The translations under genes were made by a program, and so were the position numbers. The notes beneath the pieces were generated by a model. That model ran no database searches, was not told the origin of the DNA, and saw nothing but the letters and a program-made list of their open reading frames with translations. From Virgibacillus proomii (GTDB lineage: Bacteria; Bacillota; Bacilli; Bacillales; Amphibacillaceae), in assembly GCF_900162615.1 (NCBI RefSeq), contig NZ_FUFN01000009.1, positions 558,519 through 622,518 on the forward strand: a DNA stretch of 64,000 nt, in the 5' to 3' direction. Below are positions 46,401-55,446 of this stretch, one piece after another. How positions within the stretch are numbered: the stretch's first letter is position 1; every line of letters begins with the position of its first letter.

Positions 46401-47252
46401 TAATTGAGCTTCTGGTGCGATTCCAAGTATTCCTTTATTCTCCTCATCTCCGTTCGCCCCTACTGTACCCGCTACATGCATTCCATGGTAACTTGCTTTG
46501 GAATGAATCTCTCTTATCTCCTCATTTTTATCCATATAATTATAGCCATAAGGTACTTTATCTGAATAAAACTTACCTGGAAGTGACTCTTCTTTAATGA
46601 CTGATTGAACTACTTCTTTAGTTAATGCAGCAGTTTTTGTATCCGATATTTTCATATCCTGGTGATTCGGATCAATACCTGTATCAATAATACCAATTAG
46701 CATCCCTTCACCTTTGAACTGGTATTCTCGCCAAGCCGTTTGGGCCTCTACTAGTTCTTTACTATATTTCATTTCTGGTTTGGCAATTGGGCGCTCGTAT
46801 TCATTTACGATATGCACTTTTTTTACACTGCGAATTTCCTGAATTTTTCCAATGTCTTTCTCCTTTACCTCTGCACTAAAACCATTTACGACAGTGGTAA
46901 ATTCCTGCAGATATTTTGCTGTTACTTTTTTTTGCTTGATCTCATCTTTAATCGACTTTTGCTTCGTCTTTACAGCTTTATCCAGCTTCTTTTTTTCCTT
47001 TTCCGGCATGCTATTAAATGTTATACCTTTCTTTGTTGCTATTTCAATCGTAGGTTGATCTTCTAGCTCCACAATAACACGAACTTCTTGATCAGAATTC
47101 TCTGTTTCCATTAACTTATCTGATAACAAATCTGACTTTTTTGCTGGTTGAGGTAATTGTTTCATTGCTTGCACCGTAGAAAAATTACTAAATATGAGCA
47201 AAAAGACAAATAAAACAATAAAAGAACGTTTTCGTGTCGAATGAGACTTCAT
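43470..47252 (-). CDS. Secreted subtilisin-family (S8) serine protease with PA domain, 1260 aa
   Basis: A large Vpr-like extracellular protease. Signal peptide 1-29 (basic start, IVLFVFLLIFSNFS, cut after VQA). Inhibitor-I9 propeptide about 50-155. Catalytic Asp in IGIIDTGID near 190, His in SYHGMHVAGTVGANG near 260, a PA domain (about 390-530) inserted before the Ser in SGTSMAAPHVAGG near 580. Then Fn3-like and Ig-like repeats to about 1225, and a hydrophobic end (LFGYIFTKLALLFGWFWEIF) without LPXTG, which may associate with the membrane. Start ATG 47252 has AAAGGGGG upstream; the frame extends to 47282. It probably supplies peptides or processes surface proteins. Confidence 0.9.
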   Translation of the reverse strand: MKSHSTRKRSFIVLFVFLLIFSNFSTVQAMKQLPQPAKKSDLLSDKLMETENSDQEVRVIVELEDQPTIEIATKKGITFNSMPEKEKKKLDKAVKTKQKSIKDEIKQKKVTAKYLQEFTTVVNGFSAEVKEKDIGKIQEIRSVKKVHIVNEYERPIAKPEMKYSKELVEAQTAWREYQFKGEGMLIGIIDTGIDPNHQDMKISDTKTAALTKEVVQSVIKEESLPGKFYSDKVPYGYNYMDKNEEIREIHSKASYHGMHVAGTVGANGDEENKGILGIAPEAQLLALKVFGNDPQMQSTFGDVYIKAIDDAIKLGVDALNLSLGSPAGYVSKDSPEQQAVSRAVENGVLMSISGGNSALFGDGFSFPFATNPDYGLVGSPGVATESLQVASFENTFMEVDELTHKIDGEEDTAAFLSAGNTSPPTDGSEFTVFDAGLGLPEDFKGIDVEGKYALIQRGEITFTDKALNAQAAGAAGVIIYNNTDGVVSMATDSEITIPHLFMLKSDGDKLVEAIRKDQSVSIAFFGESGTMDNPDAGKMSAFSSWGLTPNLDFKPEITAPGGQIYSTLNDNQYGLMSGTSMAAPHVAGGGALVLQRVDKEFGYEQADRIKLAKNLLMNTSKQVTFEDELVSPRRQGSGLMQLHAALATPVMVTEAKTKEAKVALKEVSADRVSFELTAENFSDEPIQYEVEANAQTDTTAISNDKIVTAPNVLATNDLGDIVKINGKDKASIEVPTNEAVTFTVTIDVSSVDDSLIKQFTNGYWLEGFVTLTDPTDTHPKLTVPYAGFKGDWNRAPIFDQPMWEDDSFYGMTGVITSAGKDADGEIQYDFLGKDLVTGKMNPEKIAFSPNDDGVQDDALMILSFLRNAKDARFTVLNEKGEKIRTIRLESNIRKDFYDSGIGTSYSISSARAWDGKIKGKPAPEGKYYLQAEGIIDYEGAKWQALKLPVILDKTPPKLEASYSFDKELLTVHVEDTEVGSGVASWDVLIDGESVLKEPYVNGETEHSLPNMDPESTITVVATDYAGNKVEAEAEMVKPDTTVPDLRLQSPESLSVSDSKEVVFSGYVTDESEVKEVTINGEKAELTFNKEKNRYNFSLPVTHKKDDYHFAKIKAIDKRDNETEIGRRYFVDSQPAKLSVKGKKKTKANTITVKAKVRDNFDAIHLFVDGDHVYRHDLSQPYGKNRFHEEIEVELDLTEGKNKFEFKAVDLAGHETIATYTVTKLVDKNEDKNKDSGEGSLFGYIFTKLALLFGWFWEIFA

Positions 47253-47997
47253 ACATGTTCCCCCTTTATTTTTATTAATCATTTACCGTTTGCTACATTT
47301 GCCTCCTTCCTTTAGACATAATATTCTGATAGATTTAATAATAGTAAAATTTGGATTATTAAAGAAGTGCTAATAGTCCCGTATACAAATGAAGTCTGTG
47401 TATTAATCGACAAATAACTACAAGAAAAATATATTTAAAAAGAATTTTTATGGTTATTTCTAGAGCGATAATTTGAAGTTATCTAGCAATTGTTTTTTAG
47501 CAGAGATACGTTTATAAATAGATTGTGGAACAGATGATAAGGGGAATTATACGTATTTATGATATATAGAAGCTTTTGCTTAATTAGCGTCGCATGTATA
47601 ACCATGTTTTGAACAAAATTATATTCTTCCCTTTTTCCTCCATTCTTTTAGTTATCATGTTTAAGAAGATAGCTTATTGAAAATCTCTAATATATGAAAT
47701 AACTTTTTGATATTTCGACAAAACCATAGGTAATATAGATTATTTTTTCGTCAAATTATGCACATTTATAATAGGTAATGGTATCTCGAATCAAGGTTTA
47801 TAAATAAGAAGCAGATTATGTAAATGAGAGAAATACGAAAATCTTAACTGGTGGATAAAGGAAGTACATTGATGATGAAGCCGATGTTGACTTATCGTAC
47901 AGTTTGGGCTGGCAGCACGAGCGCGAAAGCTGGTCACAAAAGCGCAAGTGCTAGGTTAGTGACGAACAAATTGATATGGTTTTCTTTCCAATAAAAA
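47253..47997. other. Non-coding gap between protease and gnd
   Basis: No gene. The part 47870-47970 is richer in G+C (GCACGAGCGCGAAAGC, CAAAAGCGCAAGTGC) than the surrounding sequence and looks like an intergenic repeat remnant, but I cannot assign it. Confidence 0.35.
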
Positions 47998-48027
47998 AGC
48001 TCCTTCAGACTATCTGAAGAGAGCTTA
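47998..48027 (-). terminator. Terminator of gnd
   Basis: AAGCTCCTTCAG / CTGAAGAGAGCTT stem just past the gnd stop, followed by TTTTTTA on the minus strand. Confidence 0.85.
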
Positions 48028-48033
48028 TTTTAC

Positions 48034-49443
48034 TTAAAACCATTGCGTATGGAAGACGCCTTCTTTATCCTTTCGTTGATACGTATGTGCGCCAAAGTAA
48101 TCACGTTGTGCTTGAACTAAATTCGCAGGTAATTCAGCAGAACGGTAGCTGTCATAATAAGCAATGGCGCTTGAAAATGCTGGTACAGCAATACCATGCT
48201 TAATGGCAACAGCAACAACTTCACGCAGTGCTCCTTGATAAGTCTCAACAATTTCTTTGAAGTAAGGATCAAGCAGTAAATTAGCTAATTCAGGATTGCG
48301 ATCATACGCATCTTTAATTTTTTGTAGGAACTGAGCACGGATAATACAGCCACCACGCCAAATCATGGCAATTTCGCCATAATTTAAGTTCCAATTAAAT
48401 TCTTCTGATTGTGCACGCATTTGCGCAAAACCTTGGGCATACGAACAGATTTTACTCATATATAATGCTTTACGAACTGCTTGAATTAATGCTTGTTTAT
48501 CTCCTGTAAATGCTGTAGACTCTGGCCCTTTTAATTGTTTACTTGCTAATACACGTTCTTCTTTCATTGCTGAAATAAAGCGTGCAAATACCGACTCCGT
48601 AATCAGTGGTAACGGAACCCCTAAGTCTAATGCGTTTTTGCTCGTCCATTTTCCAGTACCTTTTTGACCTGCAGTATCTAAAATAACTTCAACTAATGGT
48701 TGATTCGTTTCTTCGTCTTTTTTCGTAAAAATATCTGCTGTAATTTCAATAAGATAGCTATCGAGCTCACCTTTATTCCATTCTGCAAACACCTCATGAA
48801 GCTCGTCTGCATTTAAACCAAGTACATGCTTTAAAATAAAGTATGCTTCTGAAATAAGTTGCATATCTCCATATTCAATACCATTATGAACCATTTTCAC
48901 ATAATGACCTGCACCATCCGGTCCGATATACGTTGTACATGCCTCACCCTCTACCTTAGCTGCGATAGCTTCGAAAATTGGAGCAACGAGTGTATGAGCT
49001 TCTTTTTGGCCTCCAGGCATGATGGATGGTCCTTTTAACGCACCCTCTTCTCCACCGGATACACCAGTACCGATAAAATGAATACCAGCTTTCTCAAGAT
49101 CTTTATTTCTACGAATCGTATCTTCAAATAATGTATTTCCACCATCAATTAAAATATCGCCTTTTTCTAAATACGGGCGGAGTGCTTCAATGGTTGCGTC
49201 GGTAGCTGCCCCTGCTTTTACCATCAAAAGAATTTTACGTGGTTTTTCCAGTAACTGAACAAATTCTTCAAGGGAAAAAGCACCTTTAAAATTTTTATCC
49301 TTTGCTTCATTTTTTAAAAAAGCTTCGGTTTTATCACTGGATCGATTATAAACAGCGACGGAATAGCCGCGACTTTCAATATTTAATGCAAGGTTCTTTC
49401 CCATAACTGCTAAGCCAATTACACCAATTTGTTGTTTACCCAT
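48034..49443 (-). CDS. gndA: 6-phosphogluconate dehydrogenase, decarboxylating, 469 aa
   Basis: Oxidises 6-phosphogluconate to ribulose 5-phosphate and CO2 in the pentose phosphate pathway, cytosolic. IGVIGLAVMGKNLALNIESRG (Rossmann; YNRSS suggests NADP), GTGVSGGEEGALKGPSIMPGG near 128, HYVKMVHNGIEYGDMQLI (catalytic Lys) near 183, and GQKGTGKWTS near 256. Length is standard. The stop is followed by a strong terminator; the upstream region reaches the third TagO gene. Confidence 0.95.
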   Translation of the reverse strand: MGKQQIGVIGLAVMGKNLALNIESRGYSVAVYNRSSDKTEAFLKNEAKDKNFKGAFSLEEFVQLLEKPRKILLMVKAGAATDATIEALRPYLEKGDILIDGGNTLFEDTIRRNKDLEKAGIHFIGTGVSGGEEGALKGPSIMPGGQKEAHTLVAPIFEAIAAKVEGEACTTYIGPDGAGHYVKMVHNGIEYGDMQLISEAYFILKHVLGLNADELHEVFAEWNKGELDSYLIEITADIFTKKDEETNQPLVEVILDTAGQKGTGKWTSKNALDLGVPLPLITESVFARFISAMKEERVLASKQLKGPESTAFTGDKQALIQAVRKALYMSKICSYAQGFAQMRAQSEEFNWNLNYGEIAMIWRGGCIIRAQFLQKIKDAYDRNPELANLLLDPYFKEIVETYQGALREVVAVAIKHGIAVPAFSSAIAYYDSYRSAELPANLVQAQRDYFGAHTYQRKDKEGVFHTQWF

Positions 49444-49531
49444 GTTTGTATATCATTCCTTTCCAACTTTAAACTGTATATACCTCATTTACTTCTTTTT
49501 TATTATAGTAGACTTTAATCATTTTGACGAT

Positions 49532-50632
49532 TTATTTTGTTTTTGTTTTATCTTCACCTTTTCGCCTTATTTGTCGTGTAACTATTAAACGAAGCATGCG
49601 CAATACAGGCCGTTTCCCTCCCATAACAATCCCTGCCATTTCCGCAAAAAGATGGAGGAGAACCAGTACGATAATCGTAATAATAAATGAAACGGTGATA
49701 CTTGCATTGGAAAATAATATAGCTAAAGTTCCAAACAATGCGCTAAATCCATATATAATTAACACTGTTTTACGATGGCTATAGCCTGCCTGTAAAAGCT
49801 GGTAATGGATATGTTTATTATCCGGCATCATAATATTTTCTTTATTATAAGCTCTGCGGGCAATGGCAAACAATGTATCAAATATTGGAACAGCTAAGAC
49901 AATGATTGGAATAATAAAGCTAAATAAAGCAACATTTTTAAATAAACCCAACATGGAAACAACTGCGATCATATACCCAAGAAAGTTTGATCCTGTGTCT
50001 CCCATATAAATTTTTGCAGGGTAAAAATTATGATACAAAAAGCCAAGATTACTCCCAATTAATACAATACAAAGATAAGCAACAATAATTTGCATATCTA
50101 TAAATGCCATAATACAGATACTAATCAATGCGATCGTCGTTACACCTGTTGCTAGACCATCTAAGCCATCAATTAAATTAATCGCATTTGTAATTCCGAC
50201 TACCCATAAAACTGTAATCATTACACTAATAAACCCCAGTTCAACGGTTCCGAAAAGTGGAAGAGTTAATTTTTCAATAATCAGCCCTGATGAAACTAAA
50301 AATGAAGCTGCAATTAATTGTCCCGTTAGTTTAACCATCGGCTGAATACTAAATCGATCATCTAGTGCACCAGTTATAATAATAACAATTGCTCCAGCAG
50401 CTATTTCAGGCAAATGTGGATGATATGGCTGCAGATAAAGTAATCCAGCTACTGTTCCCAAAAAAATGGCTAACCCCCCCAGACGAGGGGTGACTTTTGT
50501 ATGTATTTTTCGATAGTTAGGAAAATCAACAGCACCGATAAAAAAGGCTAATTTCTTTACTGGATAGGTAAGCAGAAAAGATGTTATCACGGCGATACTA
50601 AAGGCTATAATTAAATCCACATAATTTAACAT
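49532..50632 (-). CDS. TagO-type UndP-GlcNAc-1-P transferase, third paralogue, 366 aa
   Basis: Polytopic, about 11 helices. RKIHTKVTPRLGGLAIF, GALDDRFSIQPMVK (Mg2+ aspartates), NAINLIDGLDGLATG, YMGDTGSNFLGY and HIHYQLLQAGYSHRK are all kept. The C-terminus is basic (RQIRRKGEDKTKTK) and 15 residues longer than in the other two. In many Bacillaceae a TagO gene lies near hprK, so this may be the ancestral housekeeping copy. AGGAGAAT precedes the ATG. Confidence 0.85.
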   Translation of the reverse strand: MLNYVDLIIAFSIAVITSFLLTYPVKKLAFFIGAVDFPNYRKIHTKVTPRLGGLAIFLGTVAGLLYLQPYHPHLPEIAAGAIVIIITGALDDRFSIQPMVKLTGQLIAASFLVSSGLIIEKLTLPLFGTVELGFISVMITVLWVVGITNAINLIDGLDGLATGVTTIALISICIMAFIDMQIIVAYLCIVLIGSNLGFLYHNFYPAKIYMGDTGSNFLGYMIAVVSMLGLFKNVALFSFIIPIIVLAVPIFDTLFAIARRAYNKENIMMPDNKHIHYQLLQAGYSHRKTVLIIYGFSALFGTLAILFSNASITVSFIITIIVLVLLHLFAEMAGIVMGGKRPVLRMLRLIVTRQIRRKGEDKTKTK

Positions 50633-50840
50633 ATCATTCTCCTAAGATTCTTAGCTGTATTTCTCCTTGCTTTTCGTTAACATGTAATCGTCTTAAATTA
50701 TATCGAACCCTAGCAGTTTTTAGCAAATTTTATTGTATCTATCGATAATTTTTAATAGTATTCTTGTAGAACAAAAGCGGAAAAGCACGCCGTACTAACT
50801 GGAGTTCGCCGATGTAGGGAAGTCCCTTGCATTAAGGGGC

Positions 50841-51767
50841 TCATTTTTCCTTTTTTTCCATATCCGATTCTAATCGTTGAATAAATTCTTCGGCCGCACT
50901 ATAGCCCTGCTGTTGTAAATACCAATTATTAGCCGCTGCTTCTATTAACCCAACCACGTCACGTCCTGGTTGTAATTGAATTTCAATACTCGGAATCGTT
51001 ACACCCATATAATTACAAGTCTGAGTTTCTAATTCCAATTCATTATTTAGTGCATCCTTTTCCCATTCGGTTAAATGAATATCTAATGCAATTCTTGTTT
51101 CCTCTTGAAATGCTTTTCGTCCATATAATCGAACGACATTCAAAAGTCCAACACTGCGTAAGGCAAGGAACTCTTTATTCGTCCGGTTATGTGTACCAAG
51201 CAATGTATCAGGACCTAATTTTTTTAAAACGACAATATCATCAGCAACTAATCGATGTCCTCTGCCAATTAGTGTGTGAGCTACTTCACTTTTACCAATT
51301 CCTGATTTCCCACGGAGTAATACCCCAAGCCCAAAAATATTTACACATACAGCGTGAATTGCTGTCTCTGGTGCTAATGCTTTGATCATATAAGCATCAT
51401 ACTTTTCAATAAACGTCGAAGTAGGCTCTTTCGTACGAAGTAGTGGTATCCCCTCTTCCTTGCAAAATTGAGTCAGATATTGCAGCCCCCCCTGGTCAGA
51501 AGTTACAATAAAACAAGGCGGATGGTATTTTACAATATTACCAATTCGTAGACGCCGCTGTTTATGGGTCAACTGGTGTAAATAAGTTATCTCCTTTTTA
51601 CCGAGTACTTGAACATGCTCCATTGGAAAAAAGTCAAAATATCCGATAAATTCCAGTCCTGGGCGATGGGTTCTTGGCTTCGTTATTCTCCGATGTAGTT
51701 TATCCTCTCCCACCAGTACTTCCAAATCAAATTGTTGTGCCAAATCTTGAACGGTGACGGACTTCAT
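50841..51767 (-). CDS. hprK: HprK, HPr kinase/phosphorylase, 308 aa
   Basis: Phosphorylates HPr on Ser46 in response to fructose 1,6-bisphosphate and ATP and so drives CcpA catabolite repression, cytosolic. N-terminal domain with SVTVQDLAQQF and RPGLEFIGYFDFFP, P-loop GKSGIGKSE near 153, and the HprK signature LEIRG equivalent in VRLYGRKAF / LHIHLTEWEKD near 205-230, QLQPGRDVVGLIEAAANN near 275. Start ATG 51767 has GGAG 9 nt upstream; an earlier ATG at 51782 has none. It fits the cre-like sites seen elsewhere in the window. Confidence 0.95.
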   Translation of the reverse strand: MKSVTVQDLAQQFDLEVLVGEDKLHRRITKPRTHRPGLEFIGYFDFFPMEHVQVLGKKEITYLHQLTHKQRRLRIGNIVKYHPPCFIVTSDQGGLQYLTQFCKEEGIPLLRTKEPTSTFIEKYDAYMIKALAPETAIHAVCVNIFGLGVLLRGKSGIGKSEVAHTLIGRGHRLVADDIVVLKKLGPDTLLGTHNRTNKEFLALRSVGLLNVVRLYGRKAFQEETRIALDIHLTEWEKDALNNELELETQTCNYMGVTIPSIEIQLQPGRDVVGLIEAAANNWYLQQQGYSAAEEFIQRLESDMEKKEK

Positions 51768-52118
51768 AGTTATACGCTCCATTTCTTTTACCTATAAGAG
51801 ATTGTTCAAAAGTTGCTTAAAAATAACACGTTGAATTTTCTGCCTATGTTAGAATGGATGATTTTTTTACATGCTGAAGTTAAAGGTAACGCAAGTGGAA
51901 ATGCTAATGTCCAACGCATCCGTATAACTAGGCAGTCATCTCTCTAAAAGACTTGACGCTAGACATTTTCTTTATTAACTTGTTCCCATGAACGTGGCAT
52001 CTTTCCGAAACGGCGATGCCTCAAACTTCTGCGGTTACTTATGAGACGTACGATAAAGTATAAATTTTATGGGCATTTTCATCAATTTTTCTTAACTATT
52101 TGAACACCTTAAAATCCT

Positions 52119-52306
52119 ATAAAGTGTAACTTCATTCCGCGGAACTCTTTTTACACGGAATGTTACTACCACAAGGGTATGACCTAAAGGCCCTTAAACC
52201 AATCGGGCATTTAGGTGCCGTTTTCTCCCAAGTTAGACCCTTTTGTACCAACTCAGGTCTTGAAGTGAGAGTCTTACGGCACCTTACATGCTTACATGCG
52301 GGATAA
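52119..52306 (+). repeat. R1 repeat, full length
   Basis: ATAAAGTGTAACTTCATTC start, stem ATTCCG / CGGAAT, CACAAGGGTATGACC, ACCAATCGGGCATTTA, terminal stem GGTGCCGT / ACGGCACC, and a duplicated end (TTACATGC-TTACATGCGGGATAAA). Confidence 0.9.
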
Positions 52307-52367
52307 ACTTAATCCTATTATACATGTTAATACAATAAACCCGAAATAGAGAGTTCGTATCGGAAGT

Positions 52368-52530
52368 ATAAAGTGAAACTTCATTCAGTAGGAGTTTTCT
52401 TCCATCTCCTACTGAATGTTAGCTTGAACGAATCGGGCATTTAGGTGCCGTTTTCTCCCACTTAGACCCTTTTGTATTAACTCAAGGCTCTTGAAGTGGG
52501 AGTCTTACGGCACCTTACATGCGGGATAAA
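52368..52530 (+). repeat. R1 repeat, middle segment missing
   Basis: ATAAAGTGAAACTTCATTC, CAGTAGGAG / CTCCTACTG stem, TGTTAGC, then directly GAACGAATCGGGCATTTA; the GGGTATGACCTAAAGGCCC block is absent. Terminal stem and TTACATGCGGGATAAA are present. Confidence 0.9.
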
Positions 52531-52629
52531 CTTTATTAGCTACGAAACTGCGTAAATAGTTCATTACGTCCATGCTGATTGTTACCAACCGGGAGTCTCT
52601 TTATTATTTTGTTCATGCATATGGACAAA

Positions 52630-52657
52630 AGGAACACCCTCCAAAACGGGGGTGCTC
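52630..52657 (-). terminator. Terminator of lipM-lipA
   Basis: AGCACCCCCGT / GGAGGGTGTTCC stem with CCTTTTG after it on the minus strand, about 80 nt beyond the lipA stop. Confidence 0.7.
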
Positions 52658-52734
52658 TAGAATGTATAGTCTCATGTCTATCCAATTTTTATGCTTATTT
52701 TTAGTGAGAGGTCCACGGTAAATGCAGCTTCCTT

Positions 52735-53685
52735 TTACTTAGTAAATTTAAAATCAACTACTTTGTTTTCTTGTTCTTCGTAGCCTTTCATATAATTAAT
52801 TCTTCTTTGTGCAGCTGTTTGACTTACCTGTTCATCAGCATGATAAGAAGAACGAACTAATGGCCCTGATTCACAATGCTTAAATCCTTTTTGTAATGCA
52901 ATTTCCTTTAATTCTTCAAACTCATCTGGGTGATAGTAACGCTCAACTTTTAAATGCTTTTTCGTTGGCTGCAAATACTGTCCGATTGTCATAATATCTA
53001 CTTGATGGGCTAAAAGATCATCCATTGCTTGGATAATTTCTTCTTTTTCTTCTCCTAGCCCGACCATAATACTCGATTTTGTTGGTGTATGTGGAGCAAT
53101 TTCCTTTACACGCTGTAATAATTGTAATGAACGATCATAGGTAGCTTTTGCACGTACTCGTTTTGTTAAACGACGCACTGTCTCGATATTATGGTTAAAG
53201 ATATCCGGCTTACTATCCATAAGCATATGTAAGCTTTCATAATCCCCCTTCATATCAGAAGGAAGAATTTCAATCGTACAACCTGGATTTTTCCTTCTTA
53301 TTGCCCGAACTGTTTCCGCAAAAACAGCTGCACCGCCATCATTTAGGTCATCACGTGCAACAGCTGTTACTACAACATGCTTCAGCCCCATTATTTTAAC
53401 GGAATCAGCTACTCGTTCCGGCTCGCCCCAATCTAATTCATTTGGCAACCCTGTTTTTACGGCACAAAAGCGGCAACCTCTTGTACATGTATCACCTAAA
53501 ATCATAAAGGTAGCTGTCTTTCTTTCACTCCAGCACTCATGTAAATTAGGACAACGCGCCTCTTCACATACCGTGTTTAATCGATTATCGCGCATTAATT
53601 TTTTTAGACCCCGATACGATTTATTCGTATTAATTTTCGTTTTTAACCACTCCGGCTTTCTTATATATGTTGCTTCTTTAGACAT
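52735..53685 (-). CDS. lipA: LipA lipoyl synthase, 316 aa
   Basis: Radical SAM enzyme that inserts two sulfur atoms into protein-bound octanoyl groups. CEEARCPNLHECW gives the auxiliary 4Fe-4S cluster cysteines and CTRGCRFCAV the radical-SAM CxxxCxxC motif near 80. GEEKEEI, and SGPLVRSSYHADEQ at the end, are typical. The start overlaps the lipM stop by 8 nt with AAAAGGAGCGGTTTCTC before it, so both genes are coupled. Confidence 0.95.
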   Translation of the reverse strand: MSKEATYIRKPEWLKTKINTNKSYRGLKKLMRDNRLNTVCEEARCPNLHECWSERKTATFMILGDTCTRGCRFCAVKTGLPNELDWGEPERVADSVKIMGLKHVVVTAVARDDLNDGGAAVFAETVRAIRRKNPGCTIEILPSDMKGDYESLHMLMDSKPDIFNHNIETVRRLTKRVRAKATYDRSLQLLQRVKEIAPHTPTKSSIMVGLGEEKEEIIQAMDDLLAHQVDIMTIGQYLQPTKKHLKVERYYHPDEFEELKEIALQKGFKHCESGPLVRSSYHADEQVSQTAAQRRINYMKGYEEQENKVVDFKFTK

Positions 53686-54496
53686 GAGAAACCGCTCCTT
53701 TTAATGGTGTATTTGCATACTTTACTTCAGCTAACTCATAAACTTCACTCCACTGACTCTTTGTTAAAGAGAAAGCTTTAAGTTCAATATCTAACGTATC
53801 TGAAAAACCTTTCTTAAATGCTTCTTTTACTATTTCATAGGAAACATGCTCCTGTAATAGCTGACTAATGGTTGTTGCCTTATTCCAAAAAGCCTGTTTT
53901 TTCCTTTGCTTTATTCTCTCATTTGGGAATACAAATAAATCAAATAACATATCGATATTCATTGATATCGGAATGGACCCATGCTGAAGCAATATACCTT
54001 TCTTTCTAGTTTGTGCATTTCCGGATAGTTTTTTTCCATCAACAACTAATTCATAAAATGCTGGCCGTTCAAAACATATACTGCTTCTTTCTTTAGAAAG
54101 TGAATCTGCATACGTTGCTTCAATCCCCAAATTTTTATACCCCTGAAGAATTCCTTTCGATAAATCATAATACGCTTGGCGAATAGAAGTCGCAATGGAT
54201 GGATGATCTTCGGAAATAACGATGCTATACGTTAATTCATCATCATGTAAGACAGCACTTCCCCCTGTCATCCTGCGTACAAACTGACATTGATGCTTAC
54301 GTATACCATCCAAATCAATTTTTCCATCTATTTTTTGAAAATGCCCTACAGACAGAGTAGGAGCAATCCACTGATAGAAACGTAATGTTGGCGGTATTTC
54401 TCCTTCATGATGCCAATTTAGCAATGCTTCATCTAAAGCCATATTAATCGCTGCATCATGAGGAACATTTTCTAAAAGCCCCCATTGTTCTTTCAT
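53678..54496 (-). CDS. lipM: LipM-like octanoyltransferase, 272 aa
   Basis: Moves octanoyl from acyl carrier protein to GcvH, the first step of lipoate assembly in Bacilli. RRMTGGSAVLHDDELTYSI near 90 is the family's substrate-binding loop. SSICFERPAFYELVVDGKKLSGNAQTR contains the conserved cysteine of LipM near 150 and the catalytic lysine after it. LQHGSIPI follows. Length is close to B. subtilis LipM (278 aa). Start ATG 54496 lies behind GGAGGCGATTTTTC; the frame is open to 54538 but has no site. It could also be an LplA-type ligase, but the Cys position favours LipM. Confidence 0.85.
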   Translation of the reverse strand: MKEQWGLLENVPHDAAINMALDEALLNWHHEGEIPPTLRFYQWIAPTLSVGHFQKIDGKIDLDGIRKHQCQFVRRMTGGSAVLHDDELTYSIVISEDHPSIATSIRQAYYDLSKGILQGYKNLGIEATYADSLSKERSSICFERPAFYELVVDGKKLSGNAQTRKKGILLQHGSIPISMNIDMLFDLFVFPNERIKQRKKQAFWNKATTISQLLQEHVSYEIVKEAFKKGFSDTLDIELKAFSLTKSQWSEVYELAEVKYANTPLKGAVSHV

Positions 54497-54760
54497 GAAA
54501 AATCGCCTCCAGAATAAGAGAACCTTTAAAACTTTCATATTTGTTTATGAGGGAGCGAGAAGCATGGTAAATTGTACATTCATACATAAGAGGTTAGAAA
54601 AAAGACGTGTCCCTAACCTTCTTTTCTGTGAGAGACCCCTCTAAAATTGAAATCATTCTTTAAAAAAGGAACAAGTCCGCCTATTAATGCAATATTTAGA
54701 TTAAATATTGCATAGAGGTAAGCAGTTAGTCATAGAATTGGAACGTTTTTATACGCTATC

Positions 54761-54844
54761 GGTGCCGTTATCTACCACTTTGACTTCTTCAAATCTCCTA
54801 CACTCTTAAGTGGGAGTCTTACGGCACCTTACATTCGGGATAAA
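54761..54844 (+). repeat. R1 terminal hairpin and end, joined to the next copy
   Basis: GGTGCCGT...ACGGCACC with inner TACCACTT / AAGTGGGA, ending TTACATTCGGGATAAAG, which is also the start of the next copy. The 5' part is missing. Confidence 0.8.
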
Positions 54845-55003
54845 GTGAAACTTCATTCCGTCCGTAGAAGTCTTCCTTCATCCTCTACGGAATGTTAGTT
54901 GAACGAATCGGGTATTTAGATGCCGTTATCTACCACTTTGATTTCTTTAGATCTCTTATACTCTTGAAGTGGGAGTCTTACGGCATCTTACATTCGGGAT
55001 AAA
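54839..55003 (+). repeat. R1 repeat with compensatory GATGCC stem
   Basis: GATAAAGTGAAACTTCATTC start, stem CCGTAGA / TCTACGG, AATGTTAG, GAACGAATCGGGTATTTA. The terminal stem is GATGCCGT / ACGGCATC: both arms carry the change from GGTGCC/GGCACC. End TTACATTCGGGATAAAT. Confidence 0.9.
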
Positions 55004-55312
55004 TCAGCAGTTAAACTTGATCGGAATGCAATAAAGCTGATTTTAAGATGGGATCATTTTAAGAAAACAAACCAACGATAAAAACTCGATGTGTCTTTTT
55101 ATTAGCATTTTTGCACATCGTCTATAAGTGAAAAGTTGCTATGGGCTGACTAATCGTTGTTTAAGCTCGATTATTCCTATTTTCTTGCCGCTTAAAGTAA
55201 AAGGATTAGTCGCTCTTTACGTATCGTAAGCTATAGCATCTTGTACAAATGCCATTACAAATTTTCACGGTTAAAGAATGTTCCCCTTAAAAAATTTTAT
55301 CCCTCTTAACGT

Positions 55313-55346
55313 ATAAAATAAGCTGCATCCACCACGTGAATGCAGC
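55313..55346 (-). terminator. Riboswitch terminator
   Basis: GCTGCATTCACG / TGGATGCAGC hairpin followed by TTATTTTAT on the minus strand, 11 nt after the TPP aptamer: the expression platform. Confidence 0.8.
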
Positions 55347-55357
55347 CAAATATGACT

Positions 55358-55446
55358 ACACTTTCCCACGCAGGCATTATCCTGTTCGGGTACGAAGGGT
55401 CAAAACATACATGTTCTTCTCAGCTATTCTCTAGCTCCCCTAGTGT
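55358..55446 (-). ncRNA. TPP (thiamine pyrophosphate) riboswitch aptamer
   Basis: Read on the minus strand: ACACTAGGGGAGC, CTGAGA, TGACCCTTCGTACC, GAACAGGATAATGCC, TGCGTGGGAAAGTGT. These are the THI-box elements in order, and the outer P1 stem ACACT / AGTGT closes them. It senses thiamine pyrophosphate and normally stops transcription of thiamine synthesis or uptake genes when TPP is abundant. No thiamine gene follows: the next minus-strand gene is lipM, 860 nt downstream past two R1 copies. Confidence 0.9.

Noticed and set aside
51050..51385. 111-codon plus-strand frame opposite hprK
   Set aside because: Antisense shadow of HprK with no start signal or family resemblance.
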